Shown: positions 25,647-35,732 of the stretch, in pieces
How the letters are laid out: each line of letters begins with the position of its first letter
Numbering within the stretch: position 1 is the stretch's first letter
NCBI RefSeq assembly: GCF_001921865.1
Contig: NZ_MSCT01000019.1
Coordinates: 186,001 to 250,000, forward strand
Length of the DNA: 64,000 bases
Reading direction: 5' to 3'
From: Pseudomonas chlororaphis
GTDB taxonomy: Bacteria; Pseudomonadota; Gammaproteobacteria; Pseudomonadales; Pseudomonadaceae
Position numbers and translations under genes: made by a program
Notes under the pieces: generated by a model
The model's input: only the letters and a program-made list of their open reading frames with translations
Database searches by the model: none
Told to the model about the DNA's origin: nothing

Positions 25647-26831
25647 TCAGCGCACCGCTTCGAACAGCCCGGTCGCGCCCATGCCGCCGCCCACGCACAT
25701 GGTGACGATGCCGTAGCGCAGGTTGCGCCGTTGCAGCTCACGCACCAGGTGGCCGACCTGGCGCGAACCGGTCATGCCGAACGGGTGGCCGATGGAGATC
25801 GAGCCGCCGTTGACGTTGTATCGGGCATTGTCGATCTCCAGCCGGTTACGGCTGTACAGGCACTGCGAAGCGAACGCCTCGTTCAACTCCCAGAGATCGA
25901 TGTCGGCCACTTGCAGGCCCTTGGCCTTGAGCAGCTTGGGCACCGAGAACACCGGGCCGATGCCCATTTCGTCCGGCTCGCAGCCGGCTACGGTGAAGCC
26001 GCGAAAGAATGCCTTGGGCTTGAGCCCCAGGGCCAGGGCGCGCTCCAGGCTCATGACCAGGGTCATGGACGCGCCGTCGGACAGTTGCGAAGAGTTGCCC
26101 GCGGTCACCGAGCCGTCTTCGGCGAACACCGGCTTCAGGCTGGCGAGGTTTTCCAGGGTGGTGTCCGGCCGGTTGCAGTCGTCGCGATCGACCACGCCGT
26201 CGAGGATCTGCACCTGGCCGCTGTGCTTGTCCTCGACCTTGTACTGCACCGCCATCGGCACGATCTCGTCGTCGAACAACCCGGCCGCCTGGGCCGCCGC
26301 GGTGCGCTGCTGACTTTGCAGGGCGTACAGGTCCTGCTCTGCGCGGCTGACGTTGTAACGTCGAGCGACCACTTCGGCGGTCTGGCCCATGGGGAAATAG
26401 ATCCCCGGCACCTGCTCCTTGAGCAGCGGGTTGATCAGGTTGTCGGTGTTGACGCTTTTCATCGTCAGGCTGATGGACTCGACGCCGCCGGCAACGATGA
26501 TGTCGCTGCAACCGGACGCGATCTGGTTGGCCGCGATGGCAATCGCCTGCAGGCCGGAAGAGCAGAAACGGTTGAGGGTCATGCCCGCGGTGCCAGTGCC
26601 CAGTTGGGACAACACCGCGACGTTGCGCCCGATGTTGTAACCCTGGGCACCTTCGTTGGAGCCGGCGCCGACGATGCAGTCCTCGACGCTGGCTGGGTCG
26701 ATGCCGTTGCGGGCGAGCAGCGCATTGACGCAATGGGCGGCCATGTCATCCGGACGGGTCTGGTTGAACTTGCCGCGAAAGGACTTGGCCAGGCCGGTCC
26801 GCACGCTATCGACGATCACCACTTCACGCAT
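25647..26831 (-). CDS. Acetyl-CoA C-acyltransferase (thiolase)
   Basis: A 394-residue thiolase. The acyl-enzyme Cys is in NRFCSSGLQAIA (about residue 87), the His is in GGSISIGHPFGMTGSRQ, and the second Cys is in VTMCVGGGMGATGLFE. Likely roles are beta-oxidation or acetoacetyl-CoA metabolism; substrate length cannot be told. ATG 26831 (MREVVIVDSVRTG) has GAGG about seven bases upstream. An ATG four codons earlier would place the ribosome site too close. No fadB or hydratase neighbour is present, so it may be an unlinked thiolase. Confidence 0.92.
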   Translation of the reverse strand: MREVVIVDSVRTGLAKSFRGKFNQTRPDDMAAHCVNALLARNGIDPASVEDCIVGAGSNEGAQGYNIGRNVAVLSQLGTGTAGMTLNRFCSSGLQAIAIAANQIASGCSDIIVAGGVESISLTMKSVNTDNLINPLLKEQVPGIYFPMGQTAEVVARRYNVSRAEQDLYALQSQQRTAAAQAAGLFDDEIVPMAVQYKVEDKHSGQVQILDGVVDRDDCNRPDTTLENLASLKPVFAEDGSVTAGNSSQLSDGASMTLVMSLERALALGLKPKAFFRGFTVAGCEPDEMGIGPVFSVPKLLKAKGLQVADIDLWELNEAFASQCLYSRNRLEIDNARYNVNGGSISIGHPFGMTGSRQVGHLVRELQRRNLRYGIVTMCVGGGMGATGLFEAVR

Positions 26832-26979
26832 GGCATACCTCATTGTTGTTGTCGGTTGTGAGTGGCCCGAGCATAGATCCAGCCTTGGCAGGCGGCGACG
26901 ATCATTCACCCGCCGTATGCAAAACCATCGGGTCCATGGCGTGGTATCGCGCCCCGCCTGCAAGTCGGCGGTGCGCAGG

Positions 26980-28491
26980 TTATTTCTTGCGCTTCTTCTC
27001 CTTCTTGTCGGACTTGTCGAACGCCGCTTCCAGTGCCCGGTTGAGGGTGCGCAGGACCTTGACCCGCGCCCAGCGCTTGTCGTTGGCCTCCACCAGGGTC
27101 CAGGACGAAACCTCGGTGCTGGTGCGGTCGACCATGTCGCCGACGGCGGCGCGGTAGGCGTCCCATTTGTCGCGGTTGCGCCAGTCGTCCTCGGTGATCT
27201 TGAAGCGCTTGAACGGGATCTCTTCTCGGGCCTGGAAACGTTCCAGTTGGGTCTGTTTGTCGATCGCCAGCCAGAACTTGACCACGATCACCCCGGCGTC
27301 CTCGAGCTGCTCCTCGAAATCGTTGATCTCGCCATAGGCGCGCAGCCAGTCGGCCGGGCTGCAAAAGCCCTCGACCCGCTCCACCAGCACCCGGCCGTAC
27401 CAGGAGCGGTCGAACACGGTGAACTTGCCGCGCGCCGGAATATGCCGCCAGAACCGCCACAGATAGGGCTGGGCGCGCTCCTCCTCGGTCGGCGCGGCAA
27501 TCGGCACGATGCTGTATTGGCGTGGGTCCAGCGCCGCCGCCACCCGGCGGATCGCCCCGCCCTTGCCCGCGGCATCGTTGCCCTCGAACACCGCCACCAG
27601 GGCGTGGCGGCGCATGCGCTTGTCGCGCAGCAGCCCGGCCAGGCGCGCCTGCTCGGTAATCAGCTGCTCCTCGTAGTCGTCCTTGTCCAGGTGCTGGGTC
27701 ATGTCCAGGCTGTCGAGCAGGGTCAGCTTGTCGACCGCCTCGGCCAGCGGCGCCACATGGGGCTCGGCTTCGAGCGCCGGCCGGCTGAGCGCGTTCTGCA
27801 GGCCTTCGAGAAGAATCTTGCCCACCGCCAGGCTGCGGTAATGCGGGTCCACGCCCTCGATCACATGCCAGGGCGCATAGTCGCGGCTGGTGCGGCGCAG
27901 CACGCGCTCGCCGTATTTGACGAACTTGTCGTAGGTCTCCGACTGCTGCCAATCCAGCGGGCTGATGCGCCAGCTGTGCAGCGGGTCGTCCTGCAACGAC
28001 TTGAGGCGGGCCTTCATTTGCTTCTTGGACAGGTGGAACCAGAACTTGAAGATCAGCGCGCCTTCGTCGCACAGCATCTTTTCCAGGCGCTCGGCGCCGG
28101 TGATGGCCTGGTCGAAACGCGCGTCCTTGAACAGGTCGTGCACGCGCCCCTGGAGCATCTGGCTGTACCAGTTGCCGAAAAACACCCCCATGCGGCCCTT
28201 GGCCGGGAGCATCCGCCAGTAGCGCCAGGCCGGCGGTCGGGACAGTTCTTCGTCGGTCTGCTGATCGAACGTACGCACCTCGATCAGGCGCGGGTCCATC
28301 CATTCGTTGAGCAGTTTCACCGTCTCGCCCTTGCCGGCGCCCTCGATCCCGTTGATCAGCACGATCACCGGAAAGCGGGCTTTCTGCTGCAACTCGAACT
28401 GGGCTTCGAGCAGCGCTTCGCGCAGGGCCGGGACTTCGGCATCAAAGGTCTTTTTGTCGATGGCGTGACCGATTTCGGCTGATTCGAACAT
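26980..28491 (-). CDS. pap: Polyphosphate:AMP phosphotransferase (tandem PPK2 domains)
   Basis: A 503-residue protein made of two PPK2-type kinase domains. The first P-loop is GIEGAGKGE near residue 45; the second is GNDAAGKGG near residue 300, followed by RSWYGRVLVERVEGF and DDWRNRDKW. Two-domain PPK2 proteins use polyphosphate to turn AMP into ADP, with catalysis mainly in the C-terminal copy. The C-terminus is a lysine-rich tail (KSDKKEKKRKK). ATG 28491 fits the family start. It diverges from mnmC with 140 bp between. Confidence 0.93.
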   Translation of the reverse strand: MFESAEIGHAIDKKTFDAEVPALREALLEAQFELQQKARFPVIVLINGIEGAGKGETVKLLNEWMDPRLIEVRTFDQQTDEELSRPPAWRYWRMLPAKGRMGVFFGNWYSQMLQGRVHDLFKDARFDQAITGAERLEKMLCDEGALIFKFWFHLSKKQMKARLKSLQDDPLHSWRISPLDWQQSETYDKFVKYGERVLRRTSRDYAPWHVIEGVDPHYRSLAVGKILLEGLQNALSRPALEAEPHVAPLAEAVDKLTLLDSLDMTQHLDKDDYEEQLITEQARLAGLLRDKRMRRHALVAVFEGNDAAGKGGAIRRVAAALDPRQYSIVPIAAPTEEERAQPYLWRFWRHIPARGKFTVFDRSWYGRVLVERVEGFCSPADWLRAYGEINDFEEQLEDAGVIVVKFWLAIDKQTQLERFQAREEIPFKRFKITEDDWRNRDKWDAYRAAVGDMVDRTSTEVSSWTLVEANDKRWARVKVLRTLNRALEAAFDKSDKKEKKRKK

Positions 28492-28631
28492 GAGCGACTC
28501 CCTGGCAAGATGGAGCAAGACTAGCGGATCGACACACGATTTGTCTGGACCCAAGCGCCCGCCATTGCCATGGATCATGACGGCCTGTGTCGATCGGCTA
28601 GAATGGCCGCCTTGCCGCGACCGAGCCGAAC

Positions 28632-30629
28632 ATGACTGCCGAATTGCCTCCCTGCCCGCCTTCCCATGCCCAGCTCGACTGGGACGACCAGGGCCGCCCG
28701 CACTCGCGGGTCTTCGACGATGTGTATTTCTCCACCGAATCGGGCCTGGACGAAACCCGCCATGTGTTTCTCGAACAGAACCGCCTGCGCGAACGGTTTG
28801 CCGCGCTGGCGCCGGGCGAGCGGTTTGTCATCGGTGAAACCGGCTTCGGCACCGGGCTGAATTTCCTCTGCGCCTGGCAGTTGTTCGAGCAACAGGCCGA
28901 CGCCAGCGCGCGCCTGCATTTCATCAGTGTGGAAAAGTACCCGCTGAGCCCCGCGGACCTGCAGCGCGCCCTGGCCCTGTGGCCGGAGCTTGCGCCCCTG
29001 GCCGCCCGCCTGCTGCGCGCCTATGTCGCCGTGCACCAGGGCTTCCAGCGCCTGGTGCTGGACGCTGGCCGGGTCACCCTGACCTTGCTGGTCGGCGATG
29101 CCCGCGAGCAGTTGCCGCAACTCGACGGCCAGGTCGATGCCTGGTTCCTCGACGGTTTCGCCCCGGCGAAAAACCCGGAGATGTGGACCGCCGAGCTGTT
29201 CGCCGAACTGGCACGCCTGGCGGCGCCGGGCTCGAGCATCAGCACCTTCACCAGCACCGGCTGGGTTCGCCGCCTGCTCAATGCCGCGGGCTTCAAGATG
29301 AAGCGCACCCCGGGCATCGGCCACAAGTGGGAAGTGCTGCGCGGCGCGTTTCTCGGCTGGCCCGAAGACGCCCCACCGCCCGCCGCAAACAAGCCCTGGT
29401 TCGCCCGCCCGCCGCAACGCGTCCAGGACAAACACGCGCTGGTGATCGGCGCCGGCCTGGCCGGTTGCGCCAGCGCCGCCAGCCTGGCCGCGCGGGGTTG
29501 GCAGGTCAGCCTGCTGGAGCGTCACGGGCAATTGGCCCAGGAGGCCTCGGGCAACCCGCAGGGGGTGCTGTACCTGAAACTCTCGGCCCACGGCACGGCC
29601 CTGTCGCAGATGATTCTCAGCGGCTTCGGCTACACCCGGCGCCTGCTCGAACAGCTGCAACGGGGCATCGACTGGGATGGCTGCGGCGTGCTGCAACTGG
29701 CCTTCAACGCCAAGGAAGCCGAGCGCCAGGCGCAGTTGGCCGCAGCCTTCCCCGCAGACCTGCTGCAGCAGCTGGACCAGCCCCAGGCCGAGGCCCTGGC
29801 CGGCATCGGCCTGGAACACGGCGGGTTGTTCTACCCGGAAGGCGGCTGGGTCCACCCGCCGGCCTTGTGCCAATGGCAAGCCGCGCACCCGCAAGTCCGC
29901 CTGCTGCCCCATCACGACGTGCTGGAGCTGCGCCGGGTCGACGGCCAGTGGCAGGCCTGGGACGGCGAGCGCCTGCTGGCCAGCGCCGAGGTGGCGATCC
30001 TTGCCGGCGCCGCCGAGATCAAGCGTTTTGCGCCCAGCGCCGAGCTGCCGCTCAAGCGCATCCGCGGGCAGATCACCCGCCTGCCGCAAACCGCACGCAG
30101 CCAAGCCCTGGCCACGGTGGTCTGCGCCGAAGGTTATATCGCCCCCGCGCGCCTGGGCGAACACACCCTGGGCGCCAGCTTCGACTTCAAGAGCGACGAC
30201 CTCACGCCCACCGCCGCCGAGCACGCGGGCAACCTGGCCATGCTCGAGGAAATATCCCAGGACCTGCGGGCACGCCTGGAGGCCCAGCGGCTGCAACCTG
30301 AAACCCTCGAAGGCCGCGCCGCCTTCCGTTGCACCAGCCCGGACTACCTGCCGATCGTCGGCCCCCTGGCCGACCAGGCCGCGTTCGCCGAGGTCTATGC
30401 GGTACTGGGCAAGGACGCGCGCCAGGTCCCGGACCTGCCCTGCCCCTGGCTCGACGGCCTGTACATCAACAGCGGCCACGGCTCGCGCGGCTTGATCACC
30501 GCGCCGCTGGCGGGCGAGCTGCTGGCCGCCTGGCTAGACGACGAGCCGTTGCCCCTGCCCCGCGCCGTGGCCGAGGCCTGCCACCCCAACCGCTTTGCCT
30601 TGCGTCGGTTGATTCGCGGCAAAGCCTGA
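28632..30629 (+). CDS. mnmC: Bifunctional tRNA mnm5s2U34 methyltransferase / FAD-dependent oxidoreductase
   Basis: A 665-residue enzyme that finishes the mnm5 side chain on U34 of tRNAs for Lys, Glu and related species. The N-terminal methyltransferase domain (about residues 1-235) has ETGFGTGLNFLCAW and the catalytic loop DGFAPAKNPEMW. The C-terminal FAD domain begins with VIGAGLAGCASAASLAARG near residue 272 and ends with the conserved GHGSRGLITAPL. Both halves are intact, so one polypeptide carries both steps. ATG 28632 gives MTAELPPCPPSHAQLDWD. Confidence 0.95.
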   Translation: MTAELPPCPPSHAQLDWDDQGRPHSRVFDDVYFSTESGLDETRHVFLEQNRLRERFAALAPGERFVIGETGFGTGLNFLCAWQLFEQQADASARLHFISVEKYPLSPADLQRALALWPELAPLAARLLRAYVAVHQGFQRLVLDAGRVTLTLLVGDAREQLPQLDGQVDAWFLDGFAPAKNPEMWTAELFAELARLAAPGSSISTFTSTGWVRRLLNAAGFKMKRTPGIGHKWEVLRGAFLGWPEDAPPPAANKPWFARPPQRVQDKHALVIGAGLAGCASAASLAARGWQVSLLERHGQLAQEASGNPQGVLYLKLSAHGTALSQMILSGFGYTRRLLEQLQRGIDWDGCGVLQLAFNAKEAERQAQLAAAFPADLLQQLDQPQAEALAGIGLEHGGLFYPEGGWVHPPALCQWQAAHPQVRLLPHHDVLELRRVDGQWQAWDGERLLASAEVAILAGAAEIKRFAPSAELPLKRIRGQITRLPQTARSQALATVVCAEGYIAPARLGEHTLGASFDFKSDDLTPTAAEHAGNLAMLEEISQDLRARLEAQRLQPETLEGRAAFRCTSPDYLPIVGPLADQAAFAEVYAVLGKDARQVPDLPCPWLDGLYINSGHGSRGLITAPLAGELLAAWLDDEPLPLPRAVAEACHPNRFALRRLIRGKA

Positions 30630-30637
30630 AACCAGGC

Positions 30638-30664
30638 AGCGATGCCAGGCACCCTGGCATCGCT
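30638..30664 (+). terminator. Perfect 12-bp hairpin after mnmC
   Basis: AGCGATGCCAGG and CCTGGCATCGCT are perfectly complementary with a three-base loop, nine bases after the mnmC stop. No T-tract follows, so it may act as an mRNA 3'-end stem or a weak terminator. Confidence 0.5.
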
Positions 30665-30880
30665 TCGCCACCTCGGCGCAAACGCCCACGGGCCCTGCCG
30701 GCGTGGCAAAACTCCAGGCATATCAAGACCTTCAGCACGCCCCGCAACGCACTACCAGCCCGCCGCTTATAACCCATCGGTCTAAAACTCCAGGGTTTCA
30801 CCTGGGTCAGTTTCCGGGTACCTGCCGTTTTCTGGCGGTACGGCTTGACCCCTCCCCAACGGAAAAACCGGTAAGGACTT

Positions 30881-32653
30881 ATGTGCGGATTAGCTGGAGA
30901 ACTACGTTTTGATCATCAACCCGCCGACCTGGCAGCGGTTGAACGAATCACCCACCACCTCGCCCCTCGCGGCCCCGATGCCTGGGGTTTCCACAGCCAG
31001 GGACCCATCGCCCTCGGCCATCGACGCCTGAAAATCATGGACCTGTCGGATGGCTCGGCCCAACCGATGATCGACAACCAATTGGGCCTGTCCCTAGCGT
31101 TCAACGGCGCGATCTACAACTTCCCCGAACTGCGCGCCGAGCTGGAAAGCCTGGGCTACGCCTTTTATTCCGGCGGCGACACCGAGGTGCTGCTCAAGGG
31201 GTATCACGCCTGGGGCGCCGAGCTGCTGCCCCGGCTCAACGGCATGTTCGCCTTCGCCATCTGGGAGCGCGACGCCCAGCGCCTGTTCCTCGCCCGCGAC
31301 CGGCTGGGGGTGAAACCGCTGTACCTGTCGCGCACCGACCAGCGCCTGCGTTTCGCCTCAGCCTTGCCGGCGCTGCTCAAGGGCGGCGACATCAACCCGC
31401 TGCTCGACCCGGTGGCACTCAACCATTACTTGAATTTCCACGCCGTGGTGCCGGCGCCGCGCACCCTGCTGGCGGGCATCGAAAAACTGCCGCCGGCCAC
31501 CTGGATGCGCGTCGAGGCCGACGGCAGCAGCGAGCAGCACACCTGGTGGACCCTGCCCTACGGCCCACGCGCCGATGAAACCGGGCTGAGCCTGGAGGAC
31601 TGGCGCGACCGGGTGCTGGACAGCACCCGCGAAGCGGTGGCGATCCGCCAACGGGCGGCGGTGGATGTCGGCGTGCTGCTGTCCGGCGGCGTCGATTCGA
31701 GCCTGCTGGTCGGCCTGCTGCGGGAAGTGGGTGTGGATAACCTGTCGACCTTCTCCATCGGCTTCCAGGATGCCGGCGGCGAACGCGGCGACGAGTTCCA
31801 GTATTCGGACCTGATCGCCCGCCACTACGCCACCGACCACCACCAGTTGCGCATCGACGAGCGCGAGATCATCGAACAGCTGCCCACGGCGTTCCGCGCC
31901 ATGAGCGAACCCATGGTCAGCCACGACTGCATCGCCTTCTACCTGCTGTCCCGGGAAGTCACCAAGCACTGCAAGGTGGTGCAAAGCGGCCAGGGCGCCG
32001 ACGAACTGTTCGCCGGTTACCACTGGTACCCGCAAGTGGATGGCGCCAGCGACCCTTACGCGGCCTACCGCGAGGCGTTCTTCGACCGCGACTACGACGA
32101 CTACGCCGCCACCGTGCAGCCGCAATGGCTGATCGACCACGATGCCGCCGGCGACTTCGTGCGCGAGCATTTCGCCCAACCCGGCGCCGCCGCGCCTGTG
32201 GATAAAGCCCTGCGCCTGGACAGCACGGTGATGCTGGTCGACGACCCGGTCAAGCGTGTGGATAACATGACCATGGCTTGGGGCCTGGAGGCGCGCACGC
32301 CGTTCCTCGACTACCGGCTGGTGGAGTTGTCGGCCCGGGTGCCGGCCAGGTTCAAGCTGCCCGACGGCGGCAAGCAGGTGCTCAAGGAAGCCGCGCGCCA
32401 GGTGATTCCCAGCGAGGTGATCGACCGCAAGAAAGGCTATTTCCCGGTGCCGGGCCTCAAGCACTTGCAGGGCAACACCCTGGATTGGGTGCGCGAACTG
32501 CTGCTCGACCCAAGCCAGGACCGCGGCCTGTTCAACCCGGCGATGCTCGACCGCCTACTGACCGACCCACAAGGCCAGCTGACGCCCCTGCGCGGCTCCA
32601 AGCTCTGGCAACTGGCCGCGCTGAACCTGTGGCTCAGCGAACAAGGAATCTGA
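30881..32653 (+). CDS. N-acetylglutaminylglutamine amidotransferase (asparagine-synthetase-like)
   Basis: A 590-residue class II amidotransferase. Cys2 after Met (MCGLAGEL) is the glutaminase nucleophile. The synthetase domain has LLSGGVDSSLLVGLL and VVQSGQGADELFAGY. By sequence alone it resembles AsnB, but the next two genes identify the NAGGN pathway, in which this enzyme amidates N-acetylglutaminylglutamine to the osmoprotectant NAGGN. The start follows GGTAAGGACTT. The next gene begins 4 bp after its stop. Expression is expected under high osmolarity; I found no confident promoter match upstream. Confidence 0.92.
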   Translation: MCGLAGELRFDHQPADLAAVERITHHLAPRGPDAWGFHSQGPIALGHRRLKIMDLSDGSAQPMIDNQLGLSLAFNGAIYNFPELRAELESLGYAFYSGGDTEVLLKGYHAWGAELLPRLNGMFAFAIWERDAQRLFLARDRLGVKPLYLSRTDQRLRFASALPALLKGGDINPLLDPVALNHYLNFHAVVPAPRTLLAGIEKLPPATWMRVEADGSSEQHTWWTLPYGPRADETGLSLEDWRDRVLDSTREAVAIRQRAAVDVGVLLSGGVDSSLLVGLLREVGVDNLSTFSIGFQDAGGERGDEFQYSDLIARHYATDHHQLRIDEREIIEQLPTAFRAMSEPMVSHDCIAFYLLSREVTKHCKVVQSGQGADELFAGYHWYPQVDGASDPYAAYREAFFDRDYDDYAATVQPQWLIDHDAAGDFVREHFAQPGAAAPVDKALRLDSTVMLVDDPVKRVDNMTMAWGLEARTPFLDYRLVELSARVPARFKLPDGGKQVLKEAARQVIPSEVIDRKKGYFPVPGLKHLQGNTLDWVRELLLDPSQDRGLFNPAMLDRLLTDPQGQLTPLRGSKLWQLAALNLWLSEQGI

Positions 32654-32656
32654 CCC

Positions 32657-34402
32657 ATGAAACCCCATGCCACGGCTTACAGCCAACGCTTGCTGCGCGG
32701 CCAGGCCCCCTCCTACGAGCGTCTGCAGGCCCGTTTTGCCGAAGACCGCAGCGCCCTCGGCACCGCCCCCATCGCCGTGCACTGCGGCTGGGGCCGGTTG
32801 CTGATCGGCCACACCTTTCCCGACCCGACGAGCCTGGCCGAGGAGTTGCTCAACGAAAACCCCGGCGAACGCGACATCGCCCTGTATGTCGCCGCGCCCC
32901 AGCAGATCCTCGGCCTGGAGCCGACCCAACTGTTCCTCGACCCGTCGGACACCCTGCGCCTCTGGTTCAGCGACTATCGCCAGGCCACCCGGGTGTTTCG
33001 CGGCTTCCGCATCCGTCGGGCGCAGAGCGCGGCGGACTGGCAAGCCATCAACCAGCTGTACCTGGCCCGCAACATGCTGCCGGTCGACCCGGAGCTGCTG
33101 ACCCCGCGGCATGCCGGCGGGCCGGTGTACTGGCTGGCCGAAGACGAGGACAGCGGCGCGGTGATCGGCAGCGTCATGGGCCTCGACCACCAGAAGGCCT
33201 TCCATGACCCGGAGCACGGCAGCAGCCTGTGGTGCCTGGCCGTGGACCCGCACTGCACCCGGCCCGGGGTCGGCGAAGTGCTGGTCCGGCACCTGATCGA
33301 ACACTTCATGAGCCGCGGCCTGAGCTACCTCGACCTGTCGGTGCTGCACGACAACCGCCTGGCGAAGAACCTCTACGCCAAGCTGGGATTCCGCACGCTG
33401 TCGACCTTCGCCATCAAGCGCAAGAACGGCATCAACCAGCCGCTGTTCCTCGGCCCCGGGCCCCAGGCGGAATTCAACCCGTATGCGCGGATCATCGTCG
33501 AGGAGGCCCATCGCCGGGGTATCGACGTGCAAGTCGACGACGCCGCGGCGGGCCTGTTCACCCTCAGCCATGGCGGGCGCCGGGTACGCTGCCGCGAATC
33601 CCTGTGCGACCTGACCAGCGCCATCAGCATGAGCCTGTGCCAGGACAAGAGCCTGACCCACAAGGTGCTGGCCAATGCCGGGCTGAACCTGCCGGCGCAG
33701 CAATTGGCGGGCAACGCCGACGACAACCTGGCGTTTCTCGACGAGCACGAACGGCTGGTGGTCAAGCCGCTCGACGGCGAGCAGGGCCAGGGGGTGGCCG
33801 TGGACCTGCGCACCCTCGAAGAAGTGCAGCAAGCCATCGACAGCGCCCGGCAGTTCGACAGCCGGGTATTGCTCGAAAGCTTCCACGAGGGGCTCGATCT
33901 GCGCATCCTGGTGATCGGCTTCGAGGTGGTCGCCGCGGCCATTCGCCGCCCGGCCGAAGTGATAGGCGACGGCCAGCACGCCATCGGCGCGTTGATCGAA
34001 GCGCAGAGCCGACGGCGCCAGGCCGCCACCGACGGCGAAAGCAAGATCCCCCTGGACCTCGAAACCCAGCGCACCCTGCATGCCGCCGGCCATGACTACA
34101 GCAGCATCCTGCCGGCCGGCGAGCGGCTGTTCGTACGGCGCACCGCCAACCTGCACACCGGCGGCACCCTGGAGGATGTCACCGACGTCCTGCATCCGCA
34201 GCTGGCGGACGCAGCGATCCGAGCGGCGCGGGCGCTGGATATCCCGGTGGTCGGCCTCGACTTGCTGGTGCCGGCGGCGGACCAGCCGCAGTACGTGTTC
34301 ATCGAGGCCAACGAACGCGCCGGCCTGGCCAACCATGAACCGCAGCCGACCGCCGAGCGTTTTGTCGATCTGCTGTTTCCTCACAGTCAACCGGCGGTCT
34401 GA
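32657..34402 (+). CDS. ngg: N-acetylglutaminylglutamine synthetase (GNAT + ATP-grasp)
   Basis: A 581-residue fusion. Residues about 115-260 form a GNAT acetyltransferase domain (FRGFRIRRAQSAADWQAI; VDPHCTRPGVGEVLVRHL, the acetyl-CoA loop). Residues about 290-581 form an ATP-grasp ligase (VVKPLDGEQGQGVAVDL; VVGLDLLVPAADQ; FIEANERAGL). Together these can N-acetylate glutamine and ligate a second glutamine, giving the NAGGN precursor. It is coupled to the amidotransferase upstream. A REPIN separates it from the peptidase gene downstream. Confidence 0.92.
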   Translation: MKPHATAYSQRLLRGQAPSYERLQARFAEDRSALGTAPIAVHCGWGRLLIGHTFPDPTSLAEELLNENPGERDIALYVAAPQQILGLEPTQLFLDPSDTLRLWFSDYRQATRVFRGFRIRRAQSAADWQAINQLYLARNMLPVDPELLTPRHAGGPVYWLAEDEDSGAVIGSVMGLDHQKAFHDPEHGSSLWCLAVDPHCTRPGVGEVLVRHLIEHFMSRGLSYLDLSVLHDNRLAKNLYAKLGFRTLSTFAIKRKNGINQPLFLGPGPQAEFNPYARIIVEEAHRRGIDVQVDDAAAGLFTLSHGGRRVRCRESLCDLTSAISMSLCQDKSLTHKVLANAGLNLPAQQLAGNADDNLAFLDEHERLVVKPLDGEQGQGVAVDLRTLEEVQQAIDSARQFDSRVLLESFHEGLDLRILVIGFEVVAAAIRRPAEVIGDGQHAIGALIEAQSRRRQAATDGESKIPLDLETQRTLHAAGHDYSSILPAGERLFVRRTANLHTGGTLEDVTDVLHPQLADAAIRAARALDIPVVGLDLLVPAADQPQYVFIEANERAGLANHEPQPTAERFVDLLFPHSQPAV

Positions 34403-34410
34403 CGGGGCTC

Positions 34411-34475
34411 ATCGCGAGCACGCTCGCTCCTGCAGGGATCGCAACCTTATCTGTAGGAGCGAGCTTGCTCGCGAT
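34411..34475. repeat. REPIN inside the NAGGN gene set
   Basis: Inverted REP copies at 34411-34435 and 34451-34475 lie in the 112-bp gap between ngg and the M42-type peptidase gene. Confidence 0.85.
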
Positions 34476-34514
34476 AGCGATCCCCCGACACCCTCGCCGT
34501 CCCCAGGAGTTTCC

Positions 34515-35699
34515 ATGACCCGATCTCTTCCCGAACCGGACCTCAACTACCTGCAGAAAGTCCTCCTGGAAATGCTCGCCATTCCCAGCCCCACCGGCTT
34601 CACCGACACCATCGTGCGCTACGTGGCCGAGCGCCTGGAAGAACTGGGCATTCCCTTCGAACTGACCCGCCGCGGCACCATTCGCGCCACCCTCAAGGGC
34701 CAGAAGAATAGCCCGGACCGCGCCGTGTCGGCGCACCTGGACACCATCGGCGCCAGCGTGCGCGCGGTGAAAGACAACGGTCGCCTGACCCTGGCCCCAG
34801 TGGGCTGCTGGTCCAGCCGCTTCGCCGAGGGCAGCCGGGTCAGCCTGTTCACCGACAACGGCGTGTTGCGCGGCAGCGTGCTGCCGCTGATGGCTTCCGG
34901 GCATGCCTTCAACACCGCGGTGGACGAGATGCCCATCAGTTGGGACCACATCGAACTGCGCCTGGACGCCTACTGCACCACCCGCGCCGACTGTGAGTCC
35001 TTAGGGATAGGCGTCGGCGATTTCGTGGCGTTCGACCCCTTGCCGGAGTTCACCGAAAGCGGCCATATCAGCGCCCGCCACCTCGACGACAAAGCCGGGG
35101 TCGCGGCGCTGCTGGCCGCCCTCAAGGCAATTGTCGACAGCGGCGAGCCCTTGATGATCGACTGCCACCCGCTGTTCACCATCACCGAGGAGACCGGCAG
35201 CGGCGCGGCGGCGGCCCTGCCCTGGGACGTCAGCGAATTCGTCGGCATCGACATCGCCCCGGTCGCCCCCGGCCAGCACTCCAGCGAGCACGCGGTGAGC
35301 GTGGCGATGCAGGACTCCGGCGGGCCTTACGACTATCACCTGTCGCGGCACCTGCTGCGCCTGGCCACGGAACACGAACTGCCGGTGCGCCGCGACCTGT
35401 TCCGCTATTACTTCAGCGACGCCCATTCGGCGGTCACCGCCGGCCACGACATCCGCACCGCCCTGCTGGCTTTCGGTTGCGACGCCACCCACGGCTACGA
35501 GCGCACCCACCTCGACAGCCTGGCGGCCCTCAGCCGCCTGTTGGGCGCCTACATCCTCAGCCCGCCGGTGTTCGCCAGCGACGCGCAGCCGGCCCAGGGC
35601 TCCCTGGACCGCTTCAGCCACCAGCTGGAGCACGACGCGCAAATGGAAAGCGACACCCGGGTACCGTCGGTGGACAGCCTGGTCGGGCAGAAATCCTGA
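34515..35699 (+). CDS. NAGGN-system M42-family metallopeptidase
   Basis: A 394-residue M42/M28-like metallopeptidase. Metal-binding and catalytic pieces are visible: SAHLDTIGASV, RHLDDKAGVAAL, TEETGSGAAAALP, FVGIDIAPVAPGQ and the final His in CDATHGYERTHLDSL. It is the third conserved member of the NAGGN cluster; a role in osmolyte turnover or processing is inferred, not shown. ATG 34515 has CAGGAG upstream. The C-terminal extension of about 40 residues is polar. Confidence 0.9.
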   Translation: MTRSLPEPDLNYLQKVLLEMLAIPSPTGFTDTIVRYVAERLEELGIPFELTRRGTIRATLKGQKNSPDRAVSAHLDTIGASVRAVKDNGRLTLAPVGCWSSRFAEGSRVSLFTDNGVLRGSVLPLMASGHAFNTAVDEMPISWDHIELRLDAYCTTRADCESLGIGVGDFVAFDPLPEFTESGHISARHLDDKAGVAALLAALKAIVDSGEPLMIDCHPLFTITEETGSGAAAALPWDVSEFVGIDIAPVAPGQHSSEHAVSVAMQDSGGPYDYHLSRHLLRLATEHELPVRRDLFRYYFSDAHSAVTAGHDIRTALLAFGCDATHGYERTHLDSLAALSRLLGAYILSPPVFASDAQPAQGSLDRFSHQLEHDAQMESDTRVPSVDSLVGQKS

Positions 35700-35732
35700 A
35701 ACGAAAAACCAGGCCCAGGCATAACGCTTCCA

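Noticed and set aside
30765..30880. AlgU-type promoter before the NAGGN genes
   Set aside because: AAACTC-N16-TCAGT resembles GAACTT-N16-TCTGA too weakly to list as a feature.
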